A stretch of 22,500 nt of DNA from Prorocentrum cordatum. Lineage: Eukaryota; Sar; Dinophyceae; Prorocentrales; Prorocentraceae. The stretch lies in NCBI GenBank assembly GCA_963575745.1, contig CAUYUJ010006311.1, forward strand, positions 25,001 to 47,500, given 5' to 3'. The notes under the pieces are model-generated. The model was not told the origin of the DNA, did no database searches, and saw nothing but the letters and a program-made list of their open reading frames with translations. How positions within the stretch are numbered: the stretch's first letter is position 1; every line of letters begins with the position of its first letter. Made by a program: the position numbers and the translations under genes. Shown here one piece after another: positions 1 to 8,324 of the stretch.

Positions 1-512
1 TTAACGAGCAGGAACACAGCAAAGCCCCAGGAGAGCGAGGCATTGACCACTATATCTGTGCTCTGTCCGAGGTCTGCGGCCCCTCATATCTGTCGTCCTT
101 TTTGCACCCAACATCAGAGCACCATCGTTGAGATCGAGGTCCCCTGCAGTCAAATCCGTTGTTACGTGGCACCCCAATGGGGGGGCGGAGGGCGGATGCG
201 GGGCGCGCGAAGGCAGCGGGGGCGGGGGAGCGGGCGAGGGGGGAAGGAGCACGGGCAGGAGGGAAGTAAGCAAGCGCGATTCGGATTAGTTCTCGGGTAG
301 GGTGATATGGGGCGAACGCTTACTTTCAAGCATAGATGCGTGTGAGCACGTATTTCCCTCCGCTGCTGCCCCCCCCGCCCTCGGGCTGTTTTCCCCCACC
401 ACGGCAGGTGAGGGAAGGGTGGGGAAGCGAATGAATGGAGAGGGAAGGGATGAGGCAGCAGGGGGGGATGAGGGACGAAGGGGAGGTAGGAAGAGGAGGA
501 AAGAGGGAGGGC
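1..512. other. Non-coding flank beyond the 3' end of the LINE; purine-rich in its second half
   Basis: I see no convincing gene here. The short open frames on both strands are low-complexity, rich in proline and alanine on one strand and in glycine and arginine on the other, as GC-rich DNA gives by chance. From about 395 the plus strand is almost all purine (runs of GGGAAGG, GAGGAAAG) and leads into the GAT/GAG microsatellite. Such a polypurine tract can form triplex DNA, but nothing shows a function. Confidence 0.5.
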
Positions 513-551
513 GATGATGATGATGAGGAGGAGGAGGAGGAGGAGGAGGAG
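513..551. repeat. Compound microsatellite (GAT)4(GAG)9 at the 3' boundary of the LINE
   Basis: Four GAT units run directly into nine perfect GAG units (525-551, 27 nt). The array ends exactly where unique LINE sequence begins. An equal-length array of nine AGG units (8325-8351) touches the other end of the element. The two together are best read as a target-site duplication, or a split microsatellite target, of the retrotransposon. Confidence 0.85.
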
Positions 552-582
552 ACCAGCGTACCCAGAGGTCAGCTCCCCGCGC

Positions 583-3500
583 CTAGCACGGCGCCTGAGG
601 CAGCATGGGCACGCCTCCTGTCGAAGCTGTTGTAGCTGAGGCCGCCGACGCTGCAGCCCATGATGTGCAGCGGATAGCCGTCGAATTTATATCATTCTTA
701 TTCAGAGGATGCTGAGTGCAGGGGGGAGCGAGAACGCAAGATGGGACCGAGACGAGACGCAGAGAGCAGTGAGGACAGTGCCGAGAGCGTGCAGGTGAAT
801 CACGAACACGCCTCGAAAAGGAAAGGGACGAGAGAGAGACCCTCATCCAACACGGGGCACACTCCGCGCCGTGCGCGGGGCCGGGGAGCAACGGTGCGAG
901 GGTCACTAACGGCGCGCCGCCGGGCAGTCCCCACTCGCACCGCGCCCCCCGTTGGGAAGACAACCTACGCCTGTACTTCCGCCCACTATGCAGGTGCCTC
1001 GGGCTCGGGCGCCTGAGGAAAATGGGCAACAGGAGCCTTTTCCGACGGCACTCACACACATAGGGCAATCTGAGGGTGCCCCCAACTCCTGTACCAGGAC
1101 TCGTACCAATAGAAGAAGATAGAGTAGCACTGCATGACCATGACGACGAAATTCTCGTCAGAGGCGAAATCGAAGAGGAGGGTCCCGCCATCAGCGACGG
1201 ACAGGGCGCAAACGAAGGGGCGGCAGCCGTCGAACACGGCCAGGTCGGGGAAAACGAGCACGGGGTAGTAGCGAAGAGAGAGGCGATCCGTGTCCACAAC
1301 GGAGAAGCTCGTGACGACGGCGTAACTCTCCGAGACGGCGCAACTCTCGAGGATGGCGTGCAGCTCTCGAGGACGGCGCAACTCTCGTTGACGGCGACAC
1401 TCTCGAAGACGGCGCAACTCTCGAAAACGGCGCAACTCACCATGACGGGGCAACACTCGACGTCGGCGCGATTCACGAAGAAGGCGCAATTCTCGATGTC
1501 TGAGCCCTTATTTCCATCAGAGGCGGTCGACCTCCGCACAAGAGACGAGATCTCGCAACTTACTCCAGAGCCCTTATTTAGAACAGAGGCGGTCGACCTC
1601 CGAACTCGAGACACAGGCTCGCAACTTACTCCAGAGCCCTTATTTAAAACAGAGGCGGTCGACCTCCGAACTCGAGACGCAAGCTCACAACTTACTCCAG
1701 AGCCGTTATTTCCATAGGAGGCGGTCGACCTCCGCGTTCTAACGCCAGTGGCCGCAGGGCTCGAGGAGCACCCTGCGATCGAGACCTGGAGGAGGAAAGA
1801 GGCATGGTCAACGTCACCATCACCATCGGCGGCATCACCATCATCGGGATCCACTGCTGAGACGAGTGAGGCAAAGTAGTGCACCGACCCGTTGGCAGCA
1901 ACGATGGGCAGGGACTCGTCTCCATTGCTGTCCACAAGGAAGTCACGAATGCGGTGTGGTGCAGCGGGTCCCAAGTATTGCCTCATCTCTCTGCGAATCT
2001 CACGAAGGGCTTGGAGATGTCGATCCACCATCTCTTCCCAGAGCCCGTGTCGCGTCAAGGAGTTACGCGGGTCATTCAGCCACCGAAAGTAATCTACAGT
2101 ATTGAGGCGCCCCTCGGTAGAGGTGTCCCAGGCAACCATGCAGATATGACGAGCGAGTTCGTCAAGAGCACCACTCCAACCAGACGAATCCACCCATTCC
2201 ATCGCCTCAAATTTGGCACGTACGTATGGGATGCACCACATCAACCAGTCGGCACGGCCGCTCTCGGAGTCATCCAAGCGCAAGATCCAGCGTGTAGCCC
2301 TTGGTGCAATACGTTCGCCAAAGACAACAGGTGTTGCATGCTCCACAGAGGAAGAATGTGGATGGCCCGCCAGACGCAGGATGTGAGTACTCGGTGACGG
2401 CGTCGACCTCGAGGAGGTGGCATCGTCCAGACACCGCAACTGTTCAGGGAGAGAAGGGTCCTCACGAACAGGAAGCCCACCAGCACGAAGGCGTTCGACA
2501 CGCTTGGTGGTCGCACGATATACACGTTCAAGCCGAGTAACATCCGCCTCACATGCAGCTGGGACAGACAACGACGCTGCATGGACCGCGGAGAGCGCCA
2601 CCGTGGCGGCAAGCGGCCATGGGAACATGGATGCCGCAGGTCGCGGCGAGGTGGCAGCAGGAGCGGACGCCCGCCCGTTGACGACCTGCCTTGAGGGCAG
2701 GGCCTCGCACTGAGCCAAAGCGCCAGCAGGAATGGGCACAGGAGACACTGGATGGGGAACAGGTTGGCCAGCTTCATCAGCGCTATGTATCACATCGTCG
2801 TCACACGGGGTGGAAGGGACCAGGTCAGGGATGGGGGCCGCAGCATCTGAACTCAAACAGGAGGTGGACGATGAGGTGAGCACATCCCACTGAGGCTGCC
2901 TTCGGCGGATCGTCTGGACAGCGGGAGGAGGTTCCCACCGTTTCAATTTGGCTGAAGGCCTGGCCAGACGAGAGGTGCGGACGGCGGCCTCAACATAACC
3001 ACGCAACTGACGGGGAGTCGACACTAGAGCACCTTGCCGAGCATAGTTGAAGACCTGGTAATAGACATAGAGAGCTTCGAAGTGGTCAGGGTGGGGGTGG
3101 GTAAGGCCAAGACGCTGAGCCAGGGGGCGAGGCAGGGCACGCTGTAGACCTTTGCAGACTGCCAGGTACAATTTAGGGCAGCGCAGATAATGTTGCAGCC
3201 GATCAGGGCCAGGGCATCCGAAACGACAGCGAAGTTTGCCCCTCGGGTGGATAATCCTATGTGATGTCAGCCATCCATGCCCCCAAGTCCGTAAGGCTGC
3301 CATCGCCCAGCTTTGCGGAACCAATGCCAAAAGCTCCTGAATAGCGGGCCAGTGGATCAGGTTGAGGAAGGGGAGGTAAGCTGTGAATAACGGGGTTAAG
3401 TGGCGAATCAGCATGGCATGTAGAGGTTTGTGCGTACACATGTTCTGACCCAACGAGCGGGCAGCAGCACGTTGCAGCTTGGGCCTTCGTGTCGTAACCT

Positions 3501-6500
3501 GAGCTTCCTCACGCATGGCAGAGCGAGCGGCGACGAGTAGGGGCTCTTGAGACCTCACGTGGACCAGCTCAAGGTGTTCGACGAACGCAGGGGATTTCCA
3601 GAAAGATGGATAAACACGGGAGCGATCCACAGCAGCCAAGGGGATATCATCAAACTTCCCTTCCACAACCTCTCTGTGCCAAAGAGAAGCCGTTTGTCGC
3701 AGTAGCCGTAAGTATTCCTCAAAGCCCTGGAAGGTGTGAAAAGCAGCACGTAGGTGAGCTGCAGTAGCATGGGCAGCCCACGATGGAATCTGAGGACCAC
3801 CCCAGGCCGGGAGCTCCAGGATCGATTCGTTCGAAAAGAGGCCAAGAGGAGCACGGAGAACTTGGGCGATGGCACCACGCTCAATGGGAAGGAACCATTC
3901 GGGCATAGGGAGGAATTGGGCTACATACGCCAAACAGGGGTAGACCCGCGTGCGGTACAAGATACAATTCGTACAGACTGACGCAACCCCACGTCCCAAC
4001 ATCCGAGAGCGAGATCGTGCCTTCATAAGCGGGCCCCTCCAGTTCATGTCGACCGTCGCATCTGGGCCCAAGATCATCCCAAGATAAAGCAACCACCCCT
4101 CAACGACAAAGCCTGACCAGTCACTCGCGATAGAAGCCAGCTGGGTCTGGGTCATGGTTTTCAGGGTTTCTGTCATGCGGCCGACGAGAGGGACCAGGGT
4201 GCACTTGCTGATCTTAATCTTGAGGCCCGCAATCTTTTCCATGACACCGAGGACCCGCACCAGGATGCGCAGAGAGGCTAGCTCATACAGGACAGCGCCT
4301 AGATCATCGGCACAGGCACGGCATATCCCCAACTGACGTTGCTCAATACTCCGCTCGAGGTCGGCCAACATGGGGGAGGAGGCGAGAGCGTACAAAGACC
4401 CCGAGAGACCACAGCCTTGGATGATGCCCGAGCGGATCCAGAAGATGGTCGAGTAGCATCCCCCATCCAGGACCACACCTTCAACAGCCAAATACATCCA
4501 GCCCACAAAAGCGAGAATCTCGGCGGGGAGCCCAAGAGAGCCCAATAGCTGTAGCAGGAAGGACTGCGACAAGCTCGGGAAGGCCTGCCCGTAGTCGAAC
4601 CCGACGAGGACAGGGTAACGACGCACAGCTAGGGGATGTTGCGATGCAAGCCGTGCATGGACATCCAGCTCAAGCACGTTGTAGCAAAAAATTCGTCCTC
4701 TAATGAAGCCTCTCTGGGAAGCAGGTGCAACGGCTTGGACGACAGGCTCGAGGACCCTGTTCATGACCGAGCTCAGGATCTTAACGTCGGTGTTACGCAG
4801 CCCCAGGACCCGTATCTTATCGGGAGACCGAGAACAAACCCCAGACGGCAGATCTGAGTCATCAGCACCTTTGGGGAGGAACGCCTGGAGGGTGACGCTG
4901 GCAGAGGCAAACAACGACTGACCTTGGCATAGCCATCCGAACATTCTGGCCAGGTGCTGGGCGCCGTAGTCGCACGCCGACCAGGCCGCATAAGGCAGCC
5001 CGTCGACACCAGGAGCAGAGTGACGAGCACGCCTGAGAACCTTACGAAACATTGGGGTCAGAGGACAGTGCAGGTCGATGTCAGAGGCCTTGGTGAGGAA
5101 CCTATCGAGGTACATCTGGGTCATGACAGGGTGGGGCTCTTTCTTGGAGAAGACAGGGGTCCAGTAGGCCGCCAGGGCCGCAGTGCGTTCCCGAACCTCT
5201 GAGATGGGGCCCTCAGGAGTATTGACCGCGGACAGAATCAGGCGCTTCGAAAACGGGGCCCATATGGAGGCCTTCCTTTCCATAGCTCGCAAGAGCGTGG
5301 CCGAATGAGGCCGCCAGGCAGATGAGGAGCCTGAAGGAGCACGATCAGCAGCAGCAGCAGCAAGTTCTTTTTCGAAGACCAGCCGATGTACTCCAGCGGC
5401 CCACTGCTCGAAGGACGGGGCGTGGCGCAGCGAGACGACCTGGCCGTCGACCGTCAGGGCGTCGGCGGCGTGCTGGGAGGTCTCGATGAGCTTGAGGGCA
5501 AGGGCAGCGTCTTGACGCCATACCGCACGTGCTATCCCACGAGCAACCAGCTGAAGCGTCCCAGGCAGGTCAGGGGCCGAGAAGAAGAGGATGTCGCGGG
5601 CCTCCCTGGCGGCCTCCTTCATCATGTACTTGTAGTGCTCTGTAGCCACCGGTGGGCTCCATCGGAGCAGATCCTCATCACCATCAGCAACCATTCCTCG
5701 GAGTCGGCGCTGGAAAGCAACAGAGGTGAAGATGTGCTTGGGGATGGGTCGCTCAGCAGCGGGACGCACACCCCGAAGACGCAGCCGAATCGAGAGAGCA
5801 GCATGATCCGATATGCCCCTGGAGCACAGGTGCTCAGGCGTGTCCACGGTGTTAACCTCAGTCATGAGTTGACACATCATCCAGCCTGTGGCAGAACAGA
5901 AGAAGCGGTCGATGATGTTGATAGAATTGGTGAACTTGCAGAAATGGGTCGCCGCTTCAGAGTTAATCTCCATCATCTTGCCAAGTGTAGCCGCCCAGAT
6001 TGGAGCATGTACTTTATGATCATGAGTCAACTGGCGCTGTACTCCAGTAGGTCGGTGAAAGATGAGAGAAGAATCGTAACTGTAGTTGAGATCCCCCAAG
6101 ACAACCACAAAGTACGAGAGTGGGTCATCAGCAGCGCGACGCAGAGCACAATCGATCTGCTCACAGACAGATTGTACCTCCCCCTTGGTCAAGCCGTGAT
6201 TGTGAACGTTGAAGATCACCAGCTGTGTCTGCCCAAGTGCTACATCAACACGAAGCACCCTGCCTCTGATCAGAGGCACCGCACAGCTACTGACCGAAGT
6301 GGATGAGAAAGGAGGAAGAACGACTGCAACTCCCCCAGAGCCGCGGACAACCTCGCCGTCGTCATCTTCACAAAAGCTACTGTGGACAATGGCCGTGGAG
6401 GAAAGCCTGGCCACAAAGTCGTTCAGCTCAAATCGATCTGCATGCACTTCTTGGAGAGCCAAGATGGATCGCCCAGGTTGAAGTTTGCTTAGGTAAGATA

Positions 6501-6615
6501 GCTTAGGCGAGGCTTTCGCCCCACCAAATTGGAGAAGAGCGCGTGCATTCCAAGTCATGAATGTGAGGCTGGCTGTGATCTCTCCGCCGACCTGCCCCAC
6601 TGGAAGCACAAACAT
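583..6615 (-). CDS. LINE ORF2: APE-type endonuclease plus reverse transcriptase with C-terminal repeats
   Basis: ORF2 should nick target DNA and prime reverse transcription of the element RNA there. I start it at the ATG 13 nt after the ORF1 stop, in another frame; the frame itself is open further upstream. Domains by residue: an endonuclease/exonuclease/phosphatase fold at about 20-275, with WN (22-23), QE (E56), GDLN (174-177) and SDH (269-271); reverse transcriptase at about 530-830, with APGVDG, motif A FDYGQAF (D674), motif B IIQGCGLSGS and motif C ADD (D770, D771); and a CCHC knuckle (C1130, C1134, H1142, C1146). All catalytic residues expected for these families are present. Then comes a long region of about 480 residues I do not recognise, four 22-residue repeats (about 1628-1705) and a run of six-residue repeats of the type ESCAVF. 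A 2-nt insertion near 1358 throws the frame, so the natural end was probably the TGA at 1052-1054; the frame seen here stays open to the TAG at 583 by chance. Confidence 0.9.
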   Translation of the reverse strand: MFVLPVGQVGGEITASLTFMTWNARALLQFGGAKASPKLSYLSKLQPGRSILALQEVHADRFELNDFVARLSSTAIVHSSFCEDDDGEVVRGSGGVAVVLPPFSSTSVSSCAVPLIRGRVLRVDVALGQTQLVIFNVHNHGLTKGEVQSVCEQIDCALRRAADDPLSYFVVVLGDLNYSYDSSLIFHRPTGVQRQLTHDHKVHAPIWAATLGKMMEINSEAATHFCKFTNSINIIDRFFCSATGWMMCQLMTEVNTVDTPEHLCSRGISDHAALSIRLRLRGVRPAAERPIPKHIFTSVAFQRRLRGMVADGDEDLLRWSPPVATEHYKYMMKEAAREARDILFFSAPDLPGTLQLVARGIARAVWRQDAALALKLIETSQHAADALTVDGQVVSLRHAPSFEQWAAGVHRLVFEKELAAAAADRAPSGSSSAWRPHSATLLRAMERKASIWAPFSKRLILSAVNTPEGPISEVRERTAALAAYWTPVFSKKEPHPVMTQMYLDRFLTKASDIDLHCPLTPMFRKVLRRARHSAPGVDGLPYAAWSACDYGAQHLARMFGWLCQGQSLFASASVTLQAFLPKGADDSDLPSGVCSRSPDKIRVLGLRNTDVKILSSVMNRVLEPVVQAVAPASQRGFIRGRIFCYNVLELDVHARLASQHPLAVRRYPVLVGFDYGQAFPSLSQSFLLQLLGSLGLPAEILAFVGWMYLAVEGVVLDGGCYSTIFWIRSGIIQGCGLSGSLYALASSPMLADLERSIEQRQLGICRACADDLGAVLYELASLRILVRVLGVMEKIAGLKIKISKCTLVPLVGRMTETLKTMTQTQLASIASDWSGFVVEGWLLYLGMILGPDATVDMNWRGPLMKARSRSRMLGRGVASVCTNCILYRTRVYPCLAYVAQFLPMPEWFLPIERGAIAQVLRAPLGLFSNESILELPAWGGPQIPSWAAHATAAHLRAAFHTFQGFEEYLRLLRQTASLWHREVVEGKFDDIPLAAVDRSRVYPSFWKSPAFVEHLELVHVRSQEPLLVAARSAMREEAQVTTRRPKLQRAAARSLGQNMCTHKPLHAMLIRHLTPLFTAYLPFLNLIHWPAIQELLALVPQSWAMAALRTWGHGWLTSHRIIHPRGKLRCRFGCPGPDRLQHYLRCPKLYLAVCKGLQRALPRPLAQRLGLTHPHPDHFEALYVYYQVFNYARQGALVSTPRQLRGYVEAAVRTSRLARPSAKLKRWEPPPAVQTIRRRQPQWDVLTSSSTSCLSSDAAAPIPDLVPSTPCDDDVIHSADEAGQPVPHPVSPVPIPAGALAQCEALPSRQVVNGRASAPAATSPRPAASMFPWPLAATVALSAVHAASLSVPAACEADVTRLERVYRATTKRVERLRAGGLPVREDPSLPEQLRCLDDATSSRSTPSPSTHILRLAGHPHSSSVEHATPVVFGERIAPRATRWILRLDDSESGRADWLMWCIPYVRAKFEAMEWVDSSGWSGALDELARHICMVAWDTSTEGRLNTVDYFRWLNDPRNSLTRHGLWEEMVDRHLQALREIRREMRQYLGPAAPHRIRDFLVDSNGDESLPIVAANGSVHYFASLVSAVDPDDGDAADGDGDVDHASFLLQVSIAGCSSSPAATGVRTRRSTASYGNNGSGVSCELASRVRRSTASVLNKGSGVSCEPVSRVRRSTASVLNKGSGVSCEISSLVRRSTASDGNKGSDIENCAFFVNRADVECCPVMVSCAVFESCAVFESVAVNESCAVLESCTPSSRVAPSRRVTPSSRASPLWTRIASLFATTPCSFSPTWPCSTAAAPSFAPCPSLMAGPSSSISPLTRISSSWSCSATLSSSIGTSPGTGVGGTLRLPYVCECRRKRLLLPIFLRRPSPRHLHSGRKYRRRLSSQRGARCEWGLPGGAPLVTLAPLLPGPAHGAECAPCWMRVSLSSLSFSRRVRDSPARSRHCPHCSLRLVSVPSCVLAPPCTQHPLNKNDINSTAIRCTSWAAASAASATTASTGGVPMLPQAPC
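1052..1357 (-). pseudogene. Displaced natural C-terminus of LINE ORF2, beyond the 2-nt frameshift
   Basis: In this frame the ESCAV-type repeats resume straight after the 20-nt repeat unit. They are followed by about 80 residues with coding character, including LRYYPVLVFPDLAVFDGC and the aromatic stretch SIFFYWYESWYRSWG, then a TGA stop. In the frame of the main ORF2 the same DNA gives Ser/Arg/Pro-rich low-complexity sequence. The simplest reading is that ORF2 once ended here and a 2-nt insertion (GT on the plus strand near 1358-1359) disconnected this tail. The 500 nt between this stop and the element's end would then be 3' UTR. Confidence 0.65.
1313..1494 (-). repeat. 18-bp tandem repeat inside ORF2, about ten units
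   Basis: The consensus on the coding strand is GAGAGTTGCGCCGTCTTC, encoding ESCAVF. About ten units are present and the outer ones are more diverged. Nine are 18 nt long. One, near 1346-1365, is 20 nt and carries an extra AC on the coding strand, which shifts the frame. The array follows directly on the 66-bp repeats. Confidence 0.8.
1502..1734 (-). repeat. 66-bp tandem repeat inside ORF2, about 3.5 copies
   Basis: Copies start at plus-strand positions 1502, 1568, 1634 and 1700, an exact period of 66 nt. On the ORF2 strand each encodes 22 residues containing RRSTAS and GNKGS or LNKGSGVSC. Copies are highly similar, and each carries the palindrome GGTCGACC. The period is a multiple of three, so copy number can change without breaking the frame. 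Confidence 0.9.
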
Positions 6616-6628
6616 ATCAGTGATGGCG

Positions 6629-8188
6629 TCAAAGACACCACTGGGTGGCCGACGGCGCGGCGGTGATGTTCCGAATGGCCTCCTGGAGGTCACGACGGTC
6701 CAGGCCGAGGGCGCGGATCCCCACGTCGTTCCAAGAGAGCTCAGGGGGTTCATCTCCTGGCCGGGGAACAAGCCGCAGGATGTCGGTGTAGTCAGACTTG
6801 AGAACACTCCGCTCCCGATCAACAAACCACTTTCTCTGACTGTCGAGCTCCATGAGGGAAGAACGGACCTTACGAAGGAGCATCTCACCACGAACCTGTT
6901 TCGGCGACTTGTCAGGACCAAAGTGAAGACGGGCTGGGTCCGCACCTTGAGCTGGGCACTGGAAGACCCGCCATGCTCCGTCCGACTTGAGGTTAGCGAG
7001 GGCCTTTTGCACACGTCGGGAGGCCAGGCCGATCGGCCCAGAGAAGCACACGGCAAACTTTTTGGCGGGGAGCGGCGTGAGGGCTTTGATCGTGTACGTG
7101 TCGTCCTCAGAGAAGTTGAGCTCGCCCATGAAGGAGTTGACCACCTCACGGACGCCAGCCAGGCCGACGAGCTTGGACGAGACCACAATGACCTGCGTCG
7201 GGTCGATCTCGCGGTCGAAACCAGGTGGGGCAGGGGGACGCGACGGAAGTTGACGGTCCAGCTCACCCTGGCGGCGTAGCTCCTCGACCTGCTTCTGCAG
7301 CTCAGCCAACTTGGCAGCCTGGGCCTCGATGTCCCGCTCAGTGTAGTCGACACGACGGGATAAAGCGTCATGCTGCTCCTGAAACTGGCGCTGCATGGTA
7401 TCAAACTGCGGACGCACAGATGCCATGACCTGCTGATCAATGGAGGTGTGCTGCGAGGAAAGCTGCTTCTGAAGAGTGGCGAGCGTGGCAACGATGGGAG
7501 CGTTTGACTGCTGTACAGAATTGGTGATGGCCGTAGTGACGATATTGTCGAACTCATTGCGCAGCTGCATGAACCTCGCGGAGATGTCGGCATGGTAGAA
7601 GGCCCGAGTGAAGGCAGCATGCTCCTCCTCTTCGCCACAATCAGCAGCACCACCAGCAACAGCCTGCGCCCGCGGGGTGGCGCCCGCACCCGCCGCCGCG
7701 GCCCAGGGGTCGAAAAGCCTAGCAGCAGGGCCCTGCGGGGTGGCGTTCGGGTCGGGTCGCGCCTCCTGCGACGGGAAGGTAGCGGCCATCTCGAGCTCTG
7801 CAGCCACCTGTGCACGCTTGGAATCGTCCCATTCGTCCAAGGGAATAGCTTGAGCACCGCGAGATGCTCCCAGAGCCGCAGGGCCGGGGCCCCGATGTGA
7901 GGCTGCAACACCAGGAGACATAGGGACGTCCCCGCCAGCGCCACGAGCGCGGCCAGCACGGCGAGCACGGCGAGAGGGCTCAGGAGCAGGGCCAGCATTG
8001 CCGTGGGAGGAAGGCCGAGCGCGAGCTGCACGACGAGCACCACGGCTGCCACCGCTCCGAGAGGCAGAGCGGCGGGGTTCCTCAGAGGAATCACGGCCAC
8101 CAGAGGAAGCAATCTCCGTATCAATATCGTCACCCCCATCGAGACGATGCACGACATGGTGTGGGCGGTCGCAGGCGGCAGGGCCCAT
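6629..8188 (-). CDS. LINE ORF1: coiled-coil nucleic-acid-binding protein
   Basis: The 519-residue protein is the likely RNA-binding partner of ORF2 in the element's ribonucleoprotein. The start is the first ATG after the spliced leader, 99 nt downstream, in the context GACGCCATGG. Residues 1-115 are Arg/Gly/Ala/Ser-rich and probably disordered. There is an acidic patch, CGEEEEH, near 184-190. Residues 220-312 are Gln-rich and helical with heptad spacing (DYTERDIEAQAAKLAELQKQ, 281-300), a coiled coil that could trimerise. Residues 328-410 (TQVIVVSSKLVGLAGVREVV, later KKFAVCFSG) have the strand-helix-strand pattern of an RRM-like domain. A basic, charged segment lies at 425-470. There is no CCHC knuckle. 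The frame is intact and ends in TGA 13 nt before the ORF2 ATG. Its position before ORF2 and the coiled coil support the call; the RRM-like fold is inferred from pattern only. Confidence 0.85.
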   Translation of the reverse strand: MGPAACDRPHHVVHRLDGGDDIDTEIASSGGRDSSEEPRRSASRSGGSRGARRAARARPSSHGNAGPAPEPSRRARRAGRARGAGGDVPMSPGVAASHRGPGPAALGASRGAQAIPLDEWDDSKRAQVAAELEMAATFPSQEARPDPNATPQGPAARLFDPWAAAAGAGATPRAQAVAGGAADCGEEEEHAAFTRAFYHADISARFMQLRNEFDNIVTTAITNSVQQSNAPIVATLATLQKQLSSQHTSIDQQVMASVRPQFDTMQRQFQEQHDALSRRVDYTERDIEAQAAKLAELQKQVEELRRQGELDRQLPSRPPAPPGFDREIDPTQVIVVSSKLVGLAGVREVVNSFMGELNFSEDDTYTIKALTPLPAKKFAVCFSGPIGLASRRVQKALANLKSDGAWRVFQCPAQGADPARLHFGPDKSPKQVRGEMLLRKVRSSLMELDSQRKWFVDRERSVLKSDYTDILRLVPRPGDEPPELSWNDVGIRALGLDRRDLQEAIRNITAAPSATQWCL

Positions 8189-8287
8189 GGCGTCTCAGCT
8201 CGCGTCGTTGTAGCCAAAATTGGAAGCGTGCTGTGGCGCACGGCAGGAAGGAGAGAGGCGTCCTGGCCTCGGAAGGTTCGGGCCTCC

Positions 8288-8302
8288 CTTGAGCCAAAAT
8301 GG
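8288..8302 (-). other. Second, truncated spliced-leader relic in tandem
   Basis: CCATTTTGGCTCAAG follows the full SL without any gap. The missing part is exactly the leader up to its internal AG (CCGTAG). This is what results when an older genomic SL copy is transcribed and its own internal AG is used as the acceptor for a new SL. It therefore records at least two rounds of trans-splicing and retro-insertion. Confidence 0.95.
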
Positions 8303-8324
8303 CTTGAGCCAAAATGGCTACGGA
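8303..8324 (-). other. Full-length dinoflagellate spliced-leader relic
   Basis: The minus strand reads TCCGTAG then CCATTTTGGCTCAAG, identical to the conserved 22-nt dinoflagellate SL (first base variable, here T). In dinoflagellates this sequence is added to the 5' end of nuclear mRNAs by trans-splicing and is not encoded in ordinary genes. In genomic DNA ahead of an ORF it marks a reverse-transcribed mature mRNA. Confidence 0.97.

Larger units (their letters stand above)
552..8324 (-). mobile_element. Near-complete dinoflagellate non-LTR retrotransposon (LINE) with spliced-leader relics at its 5' end
   Basis: The element reads on the minus strand. Its 5' end is a full dinoflagellate SL followed by a truncated SL, then a 99-nt leader with no ATG, ORF1 (coiled-coil protein), a 13-nt gap, and ORF2 with apurinic-type endonuclease and reverse transcriptase domains. 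The 3' end is taken as the edge of the GAG array at 552. No poly(A) tail is seen. Nine-unit GAG-type arrays abut both ends. Full length with the SL at the tip means the copy came from a mature trans-spliced transcript and reverse transcription reached its 5' end. A 2-nt insertion near 1358 breaks the C-terminal part of ORF2, so autonomous activity of this copy is doubtful. I am sure of the class and the 5' end; the 3' end is inferred from the flanking arrays. Confidence 0.9.

Noticed and set aside
1076-1717. Plus-strand open frame of 213 codons with repeats such as LSKTAQ and EAVDLRTRD
   Set aside because: It is the complement of the ORF2 repeat arrays. Both periods are multiples of three, so every frame looks repetitive and open. 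The minus strand carries the polymerase and the continuing protein.
1502-1734. Regular repeats that might suggest a CRISPR array
   Set aside because: The repeats are contiguous, without unique spacers, lie within a coding frame, and the DNA is eukaryotic.
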